Positions 42,328 to 51,287 of a stretch of 64,000 bases of DNA are shown here, in pieces. The position numbers and the translations under genes are program-made. The notes beneath the pieces are model-generated. The model was not told where the DNA came from. It saw only the letters and a program-made list of their open reading frames with translations, and made no database searches. Numbering within the stretch: position 1 is the first letter of the stretch; every line of letters begins with the position of its first letter. The DNA comes from Nocardia sp. NBC_01329 (lineage in GTDB: Bacteria; Actinomycetota; Actinomycetes; Mycobacteriales; Mycobacteriaceae), in the NCBI RefSeq assembly GCF_035956715.1, contig NZ_CP108381.1, positions 248,001-312,000 of the forward strand, read 5' to 3'.

Positions 42328-43764
42328 ATGAGCTATCCCGCACGTCTCGCCCTCGCCGTATTGTCGGCCGCCACCCTGATGACCGTCCTCGACGGCAGCA
42401 TCGTCACGGTTGCCCTCCCGGAAATCCAGCGGGACCTGGGATTCACCGCCGCCGGACTGAGCTGGACGGTCAATGCCTATCTGATCGCCTTCGGTGGGCT
42501 ACTACTGTTGGGCGGCCGCCTGGGCGACCTCGTCGGCCGTAAAACGATCTTCCTGATCGGGAACGCGATATTCACCGTGGCATCGCTGCTCGCCGGTGCG
42601 GCCACCACTCCCGCGATGCTGATCGCGGCCCGCTTTCTCCAAGGAGTCGGGAGCGCCTCGGCATCCGCCGTCGCGCTGGGCATCCTGGTGACACTGTTCA
42701 CCGAGAACCGGCAGCGCAAGGCAGCGATCGGTGTCTTCAGCTTCACCGGCGCCGCCGGTGCCGCGATCGGACAGGTCCTCGGCGGAGTACTGACCGACGC
42801 CTTCGGCTGGCACTGGATCTTCCTGATCAATGTGCCGATAGGCCTGGCCACGGTGGCTCTGGCGATCGCGGTGCTGCCGGCGGATCGGGCGAACGGTCCG
42901 GCCCGCCGGGCCGATCTGCCCGGTGCCGCGCTGGTCACCGGCGCACTGATGCTCGGTATCTACACGGTGGTCGAGATCGAAGACCACGGCTGGACTTCGG
43001 GCCACACCCTCGGGCTCGGAGCCGTATCTCTCGCGCTGCTGGCCTTTTTCGTCCTGCGGCAATCCCGGATCGATGACCCGCTGCTCCCGCTGCGGATCTT
43101 CCGCTCCCGCAATGTCACCGGGGCCAACCTGGTGCAGATGCTGACGGTTTCGGCGATGTTCGCCTTCCAGGTCCTGCTCGCGCTCTATCTGCAGCGTGTG
43201 CTCGGCTACGGAGCACTGGAGACCGGCCTGGCCATGCTGCCCGCCGCCGTCACGATCGGCGGGGTATCGCTGTTCGTCTCGGCCCGGCTCATCATCCGGT
43301 TCGGTGAACGCGCAGTGCTGATCGCGGGTCTGCTGCTCTTGGCAGCAGCCATGGTCCGGCTCGCATGGTTGCCGGTGCACGCCTCCTACCTTCCGGACCT
43401 GCTGCCGGTGATGGTGCTGATCGCCGGATTCGGGCTGGTCCTTCCGGCGCTCACCGCGCTGGGTATGTCCGGTGCCGAAGCCGGTGACGCGGGACTGGTC
43501 TCCGGGCTGTTCAACACCACCCAGCAGATCGGGATGGCGCTCGGTGTCGCGGTGCTGACCACTGTCGCCGCCGCCCGCACCGGTGCGCTGCTGGACTCCG
43601 CAACACCCACTTCCGAGGCACTGACCGGCGGGTACCGGGTGGCTTTCGCCGTCGCCGCCGCGCTACTGGTGGCCGCTCTCGGTGTCGCGGTCACCGTGCT
43701 GCGGCCCGTATCCACCACCGCTCTCCCGACTCGCGCGGATCGCCCGGCCGCTCCGGTCGCCTGA
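42328..43764 (+). CDS. DHA2-type MFS multidrug efflux transporter (EmrB/QacA)
   Basis: 478 residues with about 14 transmembrane helices. Motif D1-like MTVLDGSIVTVALPEIQRDLGFT begins the protein, motif A is GGRLGDLVGRKTIFLIG, and motif C-like GAAGAAIGQVLGGVLTDAFGWHWIFLINVPIGL follows helix 5. Proton-driven export of toxic organic compounds is the family role; substrate unknown. ATG 42328 has a GGACAGGAG site. The MarR gene and two matching operator-like motifs sit upstream; an F420 enzyme lies 30 bp downstream. Confidence 0.93.
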   Translation: MSYPARLALAVLSAATLMTVLDGSIVTVALPEIQRDLGFTAAGLSWTVNAYLIAFGGLLLLGGRLGDLVGRKTIFLIGNAIFTVASLLAGAATTPAMLIAARFLQGVGSASASAVALGILVTLFTENRQRKAAIGVFSFTGAAGAAIGQVLGGVLTDAFGWHWIFLINVPIGLATVALAIAVLPADRANGPARRADLPGAALVTGALMLGIYTVVEIEDHGWTSGHTLGLGAVSLALLAFFVLRQSRIDDPLLPLRIFRSRNVTGANLVQMLTVSAMFAFQVLLALYLQRVLGYGALETGLAMLPAAVTIGGVSLFVSARLIIRFGERAVLIAGLLLLAAAMVRLAWLPVHASYLPDLLPVMVLIAGFGLVLPALTALGMSGAEAGDAGLVSGLFNTTQQIGMALGVAVLTTVAAARTGALLDSATPTSEALTGGYRVAFAVAAALLVAALGVAVTVLRPVSTTALPTRADRPAAPVA

Positions 43765-43794
43765 TATCACCGGAAACGAAACGAAGGAATTGTC

Positions 43795-44217
43795 ATGACG
43801 ATCGAACTGACCGACGAAGCGCGCCGTCTGCTGGACGGGAAGAACTTCGCCACGGTGGCGACCATCGAACCGGACGGCCGGCCCCAGACCTCGGTGGTCT
43901 GGATGGACCGGGAAGGCGACGCGATCCTGTTCTCCTCGACGACCGGTCGCCGCAAGGTCCGGAATCTGACCCGAGACCCCCGGATCGGGCTCACCGTCTT
44001 CGATTCCGCGAACCCCTATCGCTCCGTGGATATCCAGGGCACCGCCGAATTGATCGAGGACCCGGACAAGACGCTGCCGGTGCGACTCTCGCAGAAATAC
44101 CTGGGCCAGAACCCGCCTCCCGAACCCGAGAATCTCCGCCGGTTCATCGTCCGCGTGACACCCGAACGGATCACCGGGTTCTCCGTACCGGATCCCGCCG
44201 CGCACACCGCGGGCTGA
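43795..44217 (+). CDS. PPOX-class F420-dependent oxidoreductase
   Basis: 140 residues of split-barrel fold: KNFATVATIEPDGRPQTSVVWMDREGDAILFSSTTGRRKVRNLTRDPRIGLTVFD, with the RRKVRNL cofactor-contact pattern of F420 enzymes, and a C-terminal ENLRRFIVRVTPERITGFSVPD. Such enzymes reduce or oxidise small organics with F420. It is likely co-transcribed with the MFS exporter and MarR gene (30-bp gap), hinting at a detoxification cluster. Confidence 0.88.
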   Translation: MTIELTDEARRLLDGKNFATVATIEPDGRPQTSVVWMDREGDAILFSSTTGRRKVRNLTRDPRIGLTVFDSANPYRSVDIQGTAELIEDPDKTLPVRLSQKYLGQNPPPEPENLRRFIVRVTPERITGFSVPDPAAHTAG

Positions 44218-44230
44218 AGCCGGGCCGCTT

Positions 44231-44273
44231 CGACAGCGCGGGCACGGTGAGCTCCACCGCGCCCGCGCTGTCG
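44231..44273. terminator. Bidirectional hairpin between F420 enzyme and SRPBCC gene
   Basis: Perfect 13-bp arms CGACAGCGCGGGC (44231-44243) and GCCCGCGCTGTCG (44261-44273), with an inner stem GGTG/CACC in the loop. It lies 13 bp beyond the F420 gene stop and 27 bp beyond the convergent SRPBCC stop, so it can terminate both. Confidence 0.8.
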
Positions 44274-44300
44274 TTCATCGTGGTCGATTCCGGGAGTGGA

Positions 44301-44771
44301 TCAGGCGGATGCCTCGGCTCGGCCCTTCAACCGCACGAGACCCTTCTCGAAGTCGGGCCCGATGAACCGGTCCATGGGGAACAGGAAGCCGAACAGTGTG
44401 AAGAACAGGTTCTTGCGGCCGGTCATCCGCCAGGTCACCTCGGTGGTGTCGCCGGTCGGTACCAGCAGGAATGTCACCTCGTTCCGGTTCTTGAACGGTT
44501 TGCGGAAGTCCAGGTCGATCCCGACCCGCCCGGGCTCGGACGCGGTGATCGTCATCGCCCCGGCACCCGCCTTGCGGTTGCCCGTCCAGTCGTAGCGGGC
44601 ACCCACTCCCGAACCGGGACCGGAGTAGGCCCGGTGCAGGTCGGGATCGGCGTCCTCCCACGGCGACCAGTCACGCCAATGATGGAAGTCGTCGACGAGT
44701 GCACGTATCCGGGGTTCGGGAGCGGCGATAGTGGTCGCGCGTTCGACGACGAACGTACTCGAATCGGACAT
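44301..44771 (-). CDS. SRPBCC (START-like) ligand-binding protein
   Basis: 156 residues of polyketide-cyclase/START fold: TFVVERATTIAAPEPRIRALVDDFHHWRDWSPWEDADPDLHRAYSGPGSGVGARYDWTGN opening and TTEVTWRMTGRKNLFFTLFGFLFPMDRFIGPDFEKGL ending. The family binds hydrophobic ligands, or acts as cyclase or stress protein; no specific function can be read. It diverges from the alkyl sulfatase gene. Confidence 0.88.
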   Translation of the reverse strand: MSDSSTFVVERATTIAAPEPRIRALVDDFHHWRDWSPWEDADPDLHRAYSGPGSGVGARYDWTGNRKAGAGAMTITASEPGRVGIDLDFRKPFKNRNEVTFLLVPTGDTTEVTWRMTGRKNLFFTLFGFLFPMDRFIGPDFEKGLVRLKGRAEASA

Positions 44772-44959
44772 ACCCTCTTCTCCTGCGGGGAGGTAGGCGC
44801 GACGTCACGAGATGCGCCACGGTCACCGGCATTATGCATCGATACGAGGCCCGGGTACGGCTGCCACGGTTCACCCGTTTCGGGCGAATCCCGCCGGATG
44901 GGTCCCGGCCTACCCTTTCGGAGCCGAACGACCCCGTTCATCAGGGAGGAACTGCCGGT

Positions 44960-46858
44960 ATGTGCTATGAACCCGAACCTGCGACAGCGGCGACGGCCCG
45001 GACCAACCACGATGCGGCCGCCCTCTACGATCTGGCGAACCGGCAGGATTTCGGCGATGTGCGCCGGGGACTGATCGCCGAACTCCCGGGCAATGTCGTG
45101 GACGACGGGGGATCGATCGTATTCGACGCGCACGCGCTCGACTGGATCGGCGAGGACGATCCGGCACCCGAATCGGTGAATCCGAGTCTGTGGCGGCAGA
45201 GTCAGCTGATCGCCCTCGGCGGGCTCTACCAGGTCACCGACAGCGTCTACCAGGTGCGCGGCAACGATATCGCCAACCTCACCGTGGTGGAGGGCGACGG
45301 CGGGTTGATCGTCATCGACTGTATGGCGGGCGTGGAGTCGGCTCGGCAAGGGATGAGCCTGATCCGGGAACATGTCAGCGATAAACCGGTGGCCGCGGTG
45401 ATCTACACACATACCCATATCGACCACTACGGCGGTGTGAAAGGTGTCGTCGATCCCGCGGACGTCGCTTCGGGAAAGGTGCCGATCATCGCGCCGGGAC
45501 ATCAATTCGACAAATACGCCATCGGTGAGAACGTCATCGCCGGTAATGCCATGGCCCGGCGTAGCTTCTATGCCTTCGGCGGCCTACTCGACCTCGACGC
45601 GCGCGGCCACCTCACCTGCGGGATCGGCATCATCAGCACCGCGGGTCCGCTGATCTCTTATATCTCGCCCACCGATCTGATCACCGAGACGGGTACGAAA
45701 CGCGAGATCGCGGGGGTGGAATTCGAATTCCTGTACGCGCCCGATACCGAGGCGCCGGAGGAGATGCATATCTGGATCCCGCAGTTCAAGGCGCTCACCT
45801 GTGCGGAGAACGCCAACCACTCACTGCACAACATTCAGACCCTGCGCGGCGCGCGCACCCGCGACGCCCGGAATTTCGCCCGCTATCTCGACGAGACCCT
45901 GGAACGCTGGGGCGGCGAAGCCGAGGTGCACTACGGCCCGCACACCTGGCCGGTCTGGGGTAACGACCGGCTCACCGCCTTTCTCGAATCCCAGCGCGAC
46001 ACCTACAAATACATCCACGACCAGGCCTTACGGCTGGCCAACAAGGGTTACACACCGCTCGAGGCCGCCGAGGTGATCGAACTACCGGAGGAATTACGCC
46101 GCGACTGGGCCAACCGCGGTTACCACGGCACCCTGCACCACGATGTGCGCGCGGTGTTCACCAAGGAACTGGGTATGTGGGACGGCGACCCGGTCTCGTT
46201 GCATCCGCACCCACCGGTCGAATCGGCGCGCCGTTTCGTCGAATTCGCCGGGGCCGACGCGATCCTGGCCGAGGGCAAGCGCGCCGTCGCGGCGGCCGAC
46301 TACCGCTGGGCCGCACAGATCCTGCACGCGCTGGTCTTCGCCGACCCCGAGAACACCGAGGCCCGCGAACTCCAGGCCGACTCTTACGAACAGATGGGGT
46401 ACCAGGCCGAGGGCCCGCAATGGCGTGGAGTGTTCCTCAGCGCCGCGAAGGAACTGCGGCTCGGGGTGCAGCCGGCACCGTACGTCACCGCCAGCGAGGA
46501 TTCCGTCCTCGCCATGCCGATCGATATCCTCTTCGACTTCGTCGCGGTGCACATCGTCGGGGATCGGGCCGACGGGGTCGATATCACCATCGCTCTCGAC
46601 TTCACCGATCTCGGAGAACAGTGGACCATGTGGGTACGCCGCGGCGTGCTCAACGCCCGGCGCGGAAGCACGCCGGAACCCCGTCTCACGGTGACCGGTT
46701 CGAAGAAGGCACTCACCGGGATGCTACTGAAACCGGCGATGGCCGAAGAATTGGCGGCCTCGGGTGTGGTCCGGCTCGCGGGCGATCACGCGGCGCTGAC
46801 CGATCTGGCCGCGATACTCGACGATTTCGATCCCGCCTTCCCGATCGTCACCCCATGA
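44960..46858 (+). CDS. Alkyl/aryl sulfatase of SdsA1/BDS1 type
   Basis: 632 residues from ATG 44960, set by GGGAGGA upstream. It is a Zn-dependent metallo-beta-lactamase-fold sulfatase: THTHIDHYGG (150-159) carries the zinc ligands, and CAENANHSLHNIQTLRGARTRDARNFARYLDETLERW and WPVWGNDRLTAFLESQRDTYKYIHDQALRLANKGYTPLEAAE follow. A dimerisation domain and the C-terminal SCP2-like module (FDFVAVHIVGDRADGVDITIALDF) complete the architecture. Family members cleave sulfate from alkyl sulfates such as SDS. No signal peptide is visible, so probably cytoplasmic. Confidence 0.92.
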   Translation: MCYEPEPATAATARTNHDAAALYDLANRQDFGDVRRGLIAELPGNVVDDGGSIVFDAHALDWIGEDDPAPESVNPSLWRQSQLIALGGLYQVTDSVYQVRGNDIANLTVVEGDGGLIVIDCMAGVESARQGMSLIREHVSDKPVAAVIYTHTHIDHYGGVKGVVDPADVASGKVPIIAPGHQFDKYAIGENVIAGNAMARRSFYAFGGLLDLDARGHLTCGIGIISTAGPLISYISPTDLITETGTKREIAGVEFEFLYAPDTEAPEEMHIWIPQFKALTCAENANHSLHNIQTLRGARTRDARNFARYLDETLERWGGEAEVHYGPHTWPVWGNDRLTAFLESQRDTYKYIHDQALRLANKGYTPLEAAEVIELPEELRRDWANRGYHGTLHHDVRAVFTKELGMWDGDPVSLHPHPPVESARRFVEFAGADAILAEGKRAVAAADYRWAAQILHALVFADPENTEARELQADSYEQMGYQAEGPQWRGVFLSAAKELRLGVQPAPYVTASEDSVLAMPIDILFDFVAVHIVGDRADGVDITIALDFTDLGEQWTMWVRRGVLNARRGSTPEPRLTVTGSKKALTGMLLKPAMAEELAASGVVRLAGDHAALTDLAAILDDFDPAFPIVTP

Positions 46859-46907
46859 GCAGTGTCATCTCATGAGCAGCGTCATCCCACGAGCACGGAT
46901 AGGCCCG

Positions 46908-47681
46908 TCAAGCCAGGGCGGCCGCACCGGAACCGGCCACCAGTAGCGCGAGCCCGAACAGGATCCAGTCGTTGACGATATGGGCGCCGGTGCTGACCCA
47001 GATGTTCTTCGTCCACAGGTAGGCCGTCGAAAGGATCAATCGGGCCGGCCCGATGATGAGCAGGCATTGAACGATATTCCAGTCGTAGGTCGGCAGATGC
47101 AGCAGTGCGAATATCACCGCCGTAACCACCCAGGCGACAACGAGCGCGGTACGCCGCGACCAGCCGAACCGATGGGTGCCCGCGTACAGGAGTGCCAGCA
47201 GCGGCAGGACGGTGACGAGTTCCTCCCCGAACAGTTGCGGCACAGTGCAGAGGAAGAACACGATCCGTTCGACCGCGCCGGTATCGCGCAACCCCTCGAC
47301 GGCGGGGTTGGGATCGACATCGAAGAATGCGTGCACGAGCAGGCCGATGGCGAAAGTGACCAGCACGTTCAGCACCCCGATGCCCAGCATGATCCGTATC
47401 TCGCGGCCCCGTACCCGGCCGAAGATCGCCTTCCAGTTCCCGGGCACCACATAAGCGAGCGCCGCCAGCGGCAGGGCGAAGAACACGACGGCGGGGACGA
47501 TCCGGCCGGCCGTTCCCCACGGGATCGGCAGCACCAGGAAGACGAAACCCGCGACGCACGCCGCCATCACCGCCCACCACCGGCCGCCGCTGATCGGTAC
47601 CGGGCGGCCGTTGTAGTACGGGAAGTCCACCGGCGAAGCGCTATCGTGGGCGGTCTCGGGCAATGGTCGCTCCTCGGTCAT
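46908..47681 (-). CDS. CPBP-family intramembrane protease
   Basis: 257 residues from ATG 47681 (a longer open frame upstream is not credible). Seven or eight hydrophobic helices contain the CPBP motifs in order: GEELVTVLPLL (Glu153, Glu154), FALLHLP (His195) and TGAHIVNDW (His234, Asn237). The usual Arg of the EExxxR motif is replaced here by Val-Thr-Val. Members cleave prenylated or bacteriocin-related substrates; many are uncharacterised. It diverges from the nitronate monooxygenase gene. Confidence 0.85.
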   Translation of the reverse strand: MTEERPLPETAHDSASPVDFPYYNGRPVPISGGRWWAVMAACVAGFVFLVLPIPWGTAGRIVPAVVFFALPLAALAYVVPGNWKAIFGRVRGREIRIMLGIGVLNVLVTFAIGLLVHAFFDVDPNPAVEGLRDTGAVERIVFFLCTVPQLFGEELVTVLPLLALLYAGTHRFGWSRRTALVVAWVVTAVIFALLHLPTYDWNIVQCLLIIGPARLILSTAYLWTKNIWVSTGAHIVNDWILFGLALLVAGSGAAALA

Positions 47682-47872
47682 GGTCGCACTCTTCCATCGG
47701 TCGACCCGGTCCGATCGAAACGCTACGTGACCAGCGGTGACCGGGCTGGTCGACGGTCCGGACCGGGCTTGGTCCGTGATGGAAGCAACAGTGACGGCCA
47801 CCCGGTGGCAGCGCCGCGCTGAGCGGCGAGCAGGCTGAATATCGTTCGATTCGAAGTCGACCGTGGAGGTGG

Positions 47873-48919
47873 ATGGTGTTCGAATTCGGAGATCTCGCTG
47901 TGCCGATCGTGGCGGCGCCGATGGCGGGTGGCCCCTCGACGCCGGAGCTGGTGGCCGGTGTCGCGGAGGCCGGCGGTCTGGGATTCCTCGCGGCCGGGTA
48001 CAAGACTCCCGAGGCGGTAGCGCTGCAGATACGCGAGGTCCGCGAACGTACCGATGCGGCATTCGGTGTGAATCTCTTCGTGCCGCAGCGTAATTCGTAC
48101 GATGGCGCGGCGGTGGAACGGTACCGGACGAGGCTCGGGGGAACCGCGCGGCGGTACGGGATCGAAGTACCCGCGGTCCGGGAATTCGACGACGACCGGT
48201 TCGCCGAGAAGGTGGATCTGGTGATCGATCAGCGGGTGCCGGTGGTCTCGCTGACCTTCGGGCTGCCGCCGGTGGAAACCGTGCGACGGTTGCGTGCCGC
48301 GGGGTCGGCGGTGATCGCGACTGTGACCGGCCCGGACGAGGCGCGAGCCGCGGTGGAGGCGGGAGTCGACGCGTTGTGTCTACAGGGGCCCGAAGGCGGT
48401 GGCCACCGGGGGACATTCGAGGTCGAGGACGAGCCGGGTACGACACCGCTGATCGATCTCCTCGACGAGATCATGGTGTGGTGCCCGTTGCCCGTGGTCG
48501 CCGCGGGCGGGATCTCCGACGGGGCGCGCATCGTCGAGGTACTCGCACACGGGGCGGTTGCTGCCCAACTCGGTACCGCGTTCCTGCGCAGTGCCGAATC
48601 CGGGGCGAAAACGGCGCACAAGGACGCGCTCGCCGATGCCCGGTTCACCGAGACGATCGTGACACGAGTGTTCTCCGGCCGACCGGCCCGCGGGCTGGCC
48701 AATGAATTCATCGCCGAATACGGCACGGCGCCGGCCGCGTATCCGCAGATCCATCATCTGACCAGTCCGATCCGGGCGGCCGCGGCCGAGAAATACATCG
48801 CCGGAGATATGGCTCTGTGGGCGGGTACGGGGTTCCGGGAGGCATCGGCGGATTCGGCGCCGACGATCCTGCGGCGGCTCTGGGAGGAGGCGCTGGTTTC
48901 CGGAGCAGCGCGCGGCTGA
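47873..48919 (+). CDS. Nitronate monooxygenase
   Basis: 348 residues of FMN-dependent TIM-barrel type: VPIVAAPMAGGPSTPELVAGVAEAGGLGFLAAG, AGVDALCLQGPEGGGHRG with the catalytic His, VVAAGGISDGARIVEVLAHGAVAAQLGTAFLRSAESGA phosphate loop. It oxidises alkyl nitronates, such as propionate 3-nitronate, to aldehydes and nitrite. Length is typical. ATG 47873 follows a short intergenic region shared with the divergent CPBP gene. Confidence 0.92.
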   Translation: MVFEFGDLAVPIVAAPMAGGPSTPELVAGVAEAGGLGFLAAGYKTPEAVALQIREVRERTDAAFGVNLFVPQRNSYDGAAVERYRTRLGGTARRYGIEVPAVREFDDDRFAEKVDLVIDQRVPVVSLTFGLPPVETVRRLRAAGSAVIATVTGPDEARAAVEAGVDALCLQGPEGGGHRGTFEVEDEPGTTPLIDLLDEIMVWCPLPVVAAGGISDGARIVEVLAHGAVAAQLGTAFLRSAESGAKTAHKDALADARFTETIVTRVFSGRPARGLANEFIAEYGTAPAAYPQIHHLTSPIRAAAAEKYIAGDMALWAGTGFREASADSAPTILRRLWEEALVSGAARG

Positions 48920-49132
48920 TCGGCCGCCCGGTGCCGTCCGGACGGCGGGCCCGGCTCGCGAGCTCGACTGCGCGACGATCCGGCGATGGACCAGTGCCGA
49001 TCGTGCCCCGTGGCCCCGGGATCGCCAGATCTTCGGGTGTGCGGGTCGGACAGGGGCGGATATGTCGGTGCCGATCCGTAGTGTGCGGTTCGTCACCCCG
49101 CGAACCGGGGCCCGAGCCGATCTGGAGGCGCT

Positions 49133-49771
49133 GTGGAGAACGTGTGGCCGACCGTCCGGTCCGAGCGGACGGCGCTCATAGCGGATCTCGAAGGACTCAC
49201 CGGTGAACAGTGGGCGACTCCCTCCTTGTGCTCCGGGTGGACCGTGCACGACGTACTCGCGCATATCGTGGCCACCGCGAAAACGTCGGTACCCGTTTTC
49301 TGCTGGCAATTCGCGCGGGCGCGATTCGATTTCGACCGGTTCACCGAGAACGGCGTCGAACGGGAACGCGCCGCGACCCCCGCCGAGACGCTGGACCGGT
49401 TACGGGCGGTACTGGATCGAACGGTCACACCGCCCGCTCCGCGTGACAGCAGGCTGGTCGAGATGATCGTGCACGGGGAGGACATCCGGCGGCCACTGGG
49501 GATCACTCGTGAGTACCCGGTGCAGGCCACCGCCGACGCATTGCGGCTGCAGTTGCGAACCTCGGCGAGTTTCGGCGGTGGCAAGGAACTCGCCGCCGGG
49601 CTCACCTTGGCGGCCGAGGACGCGGAGTTCACCTCGGGGTCGGGGCCGCAGGTGCGCGGCCCGCTGCTGTCGCTGCTGCTGGTGTTCTCGGCGCGGGCGG
49701 TCGCGGTCGCCGACCTGCACGGAGACGGTCTGGATACGCTGCGTCGGCGGCTGGAGTCCGGCGCCTCCTGA
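49133..49771 (+). CDS. Mycothiol-dependent maleylpyruvate isomerase family protein (DinB-like)
   Basis: 212 residues. The four-helix DinB-like fold with metal ligands at His44 (GWTVHDVLAH) and Glu110/His114 (LVEMIVHGEDIRRPLG) matches the MDMPI N-terminal family (TIGR03083). These enzymes use mycothiol, consistent with mshB in this window. The exact reaction is unknown; maleylpyruvate isomerisation is only the founding activity. GTG 49133 start; the previous stop lies 211 bp away. Confidence 0.82.
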   Translation: MENVWPTVRSERTALIADLEGLTGEQWATPSLCSGWTVHDVLAHIVATAKTSVPVFCWQFARARFDFDRFTENGVERERAATPAETLDRLRAVLDRTVTPPAPRDSRLVEMIVHGEDIRRPLGITREYPVQATADALRLQLRTSASFGGGKELAAGLTLAAEDAEFTSGSGPQVRGPLLSLLLVFSARAVAVADLHGDGLDTLRRRLESGAS

Positions 49772-49861
49772 AGCTCTCGCGCCGCCGCCGGGAGCGCCCG
49801 AGCGGCGGGCCCGCCGTGATACTTGTCGACCGATGGGCCAAATCGTCGTAGCGTCAGTGAA

Positions 49862-51259
49862 GTGACTGTGCCAACAGACCTGCCCACCACCGCGGGCGCG
49901 TTGCGGGCGGCCGGGTACGCGCCGCGAAGTGTCAAGGCCGAGATCCGGGAAAATCTGCTGGCCCGGCTGGCGTCGGGAGACGATCCGTGGCCCGGGATCG
50001 TCGGGTTCGACCGGACCGTGCTGCCCCAGCTGGAGCGCGCGTTGCTGGCGGGTCACGATGTGGTGCTGCTGGGTGAGCGCGGGCAGGGTAAGACTCGCCT
50101 TCTGCGGACCGTCGTCGAATTGCTCGACGAATGGACCCCGGTCATCGAGGGCGCGGAACTGGGTGAACATCCGCTGGAACCGATCAGTCCGCAGGGGCGG
50201 CGCCGGGCCGCCGAGTCGGGCGACGATCTGCCGGTGGCGTGGCGGCACCGTTCGCAGCGCTATGCCGAGAAACTCGCGACCCCGGATACCTCGGTGGGTG
50301 ATCTCATCGGCGATGTGGACCCGGTGAAGGTCGCCGAGGGCCGCAGCCTGGGTGATCCCGAGACCATCCACTTCGGGCTGGTGCCGCGTGCGCACCGGGG
50401 GATCGTGGCCGTCAACGAACTGCCCGACCTCGCCGAACGGATCCAGGTCGCGCTGCTGAATGTCATGGAGGAGCGCGATATCCAGGTGCGCGGCTACACC
50501 CTGCGGCTGCCGCTGGATGTGCTGCTGGTGGCGACCGCGAACCCCGAGGACTACACCAACCGCGGCCGGATCATCACGCCGCTCAAGGACCGCTTCGGCG
50601 CCGAGATCCGCACGCATTACCCACTGACCGTCGAAGCGGAGATGGCGCTGGTGCGGCAGGAGGCCGAACTGGTCGCCGAGGTGGGTGATCCGTTGATCGA
50701 GGTGCTGGCCCGCTTCGTGCGGCGGTTGCGGGAATCTCCCGCCATCGACCAGCGCTCCGGTGTATCGGCCCGCTTCGCGGTGGCGGCCGCCGAGACCGTG
50801 GCCGCCGCGGCGCTGCGACGGGCCGCGCTGACCGGGGAGGACCCGGCGGTGGCCCGGCCGGTGGATCTGGAATCGGTGCCGGCGGTACTGCGTGGGAAAC
50901 TGGAATTCGAATCCGGTGAGGAGGGCCGCGAACAGGAGCATCTCACCCATATGCTGCGGCGGGCCGTCGCCGATACCGCCCGGGACCGGCTCGGCGGACT
51001 GGATCTACGGCCGCTGGCCGACGCGGTGGACGAGGGGCATCTGGTGACGACGGGCGAACGGGTGCCGGGTACTCAGGTCCTGTCCGCGCTGCCGGAACTG
51101 CCGGTGCTGCACGAAGTGGCATTGCGGCTGGGTGTGGTGGCGGGTGATCCGCCGCAGCGGATCGCCGCGGCGGTCGAATTCGCCCTGGAGTCCCTGTATC
51201 TGGCGCGGCAGGTGGCCAAGGATTCCGACGACGAGGGCAGTGCGGTGTACGGCGGGTGA
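49862..51259 (+). CDS. MoxR-type AAA ATPase (magnesium chelatase-like)
   Basis: 465 residues from GTG 49862. Walker A is GERGQGKTR (71-79) and the AAA core continues through IVAVNELPDLAERIQVALLNVMEERDIQVRGYTL and LLVATANPEDYTNRGRIITPLKDRFGAEIRTHYP, the sensor-1/Arg-finger region. A long C-terminal helical domain follows. The next gene is a VWA protein, the usual MoxR partner; the pair resembles M. tuberculosis Rv0958-Rv0959. Together they probably remodel or insert a metal or cofactor into a client that is not in the window. Confidence 0.9.
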   Translation: MTVPTDLPTTAGALRAAGYAPRSVKAEIRENLLARLASGDDPWPGIVGFDRTVLPQLERALLAGHDVVLLGERGQGKTRLLRTVVELLDEWTPVIEGAELGEHPLEPISPQGRRRAAESGDDLPVAWRHRSQRYAEKLATPDTSVGDLIGDVDPVKVAEGRSLGDPETIHFGLVPRAHRGIVAVNELPDLAERIQVALLNVMEERDIQVRGYTLRLPLDVLLVATANPEDYTNRGRIITPLKDRFGAEIRTHYPLTVEAEMALVRQEAELVAEVGDPLIEVLARFVRRLRESPAIDQRSGVSARFAVAAAETVAAAALRRAALTGEDPAVARPVDLESVPAVLRGKLEFESGEEGREQEHLTHMLRRAVADTARDRLGGLDLRPLADAVDEGHLVTTGERVPGTQVLSALPELPVLHEVALRLGVVAGDPPQRIAAAVEFALESLYLARQVAKDSDDEGSAVYGG

Positions 51260-51287
51260 CCGCCACACCCGGTTTCGAAGAGGTGTG

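Noticed and set aside
49400..50950. A 516-residue minus-strand frame opposite the MoxR gene
   Set aside because: Gln/His/Arg-rich shadow of the AAA ATPase codons; no start context and no family.
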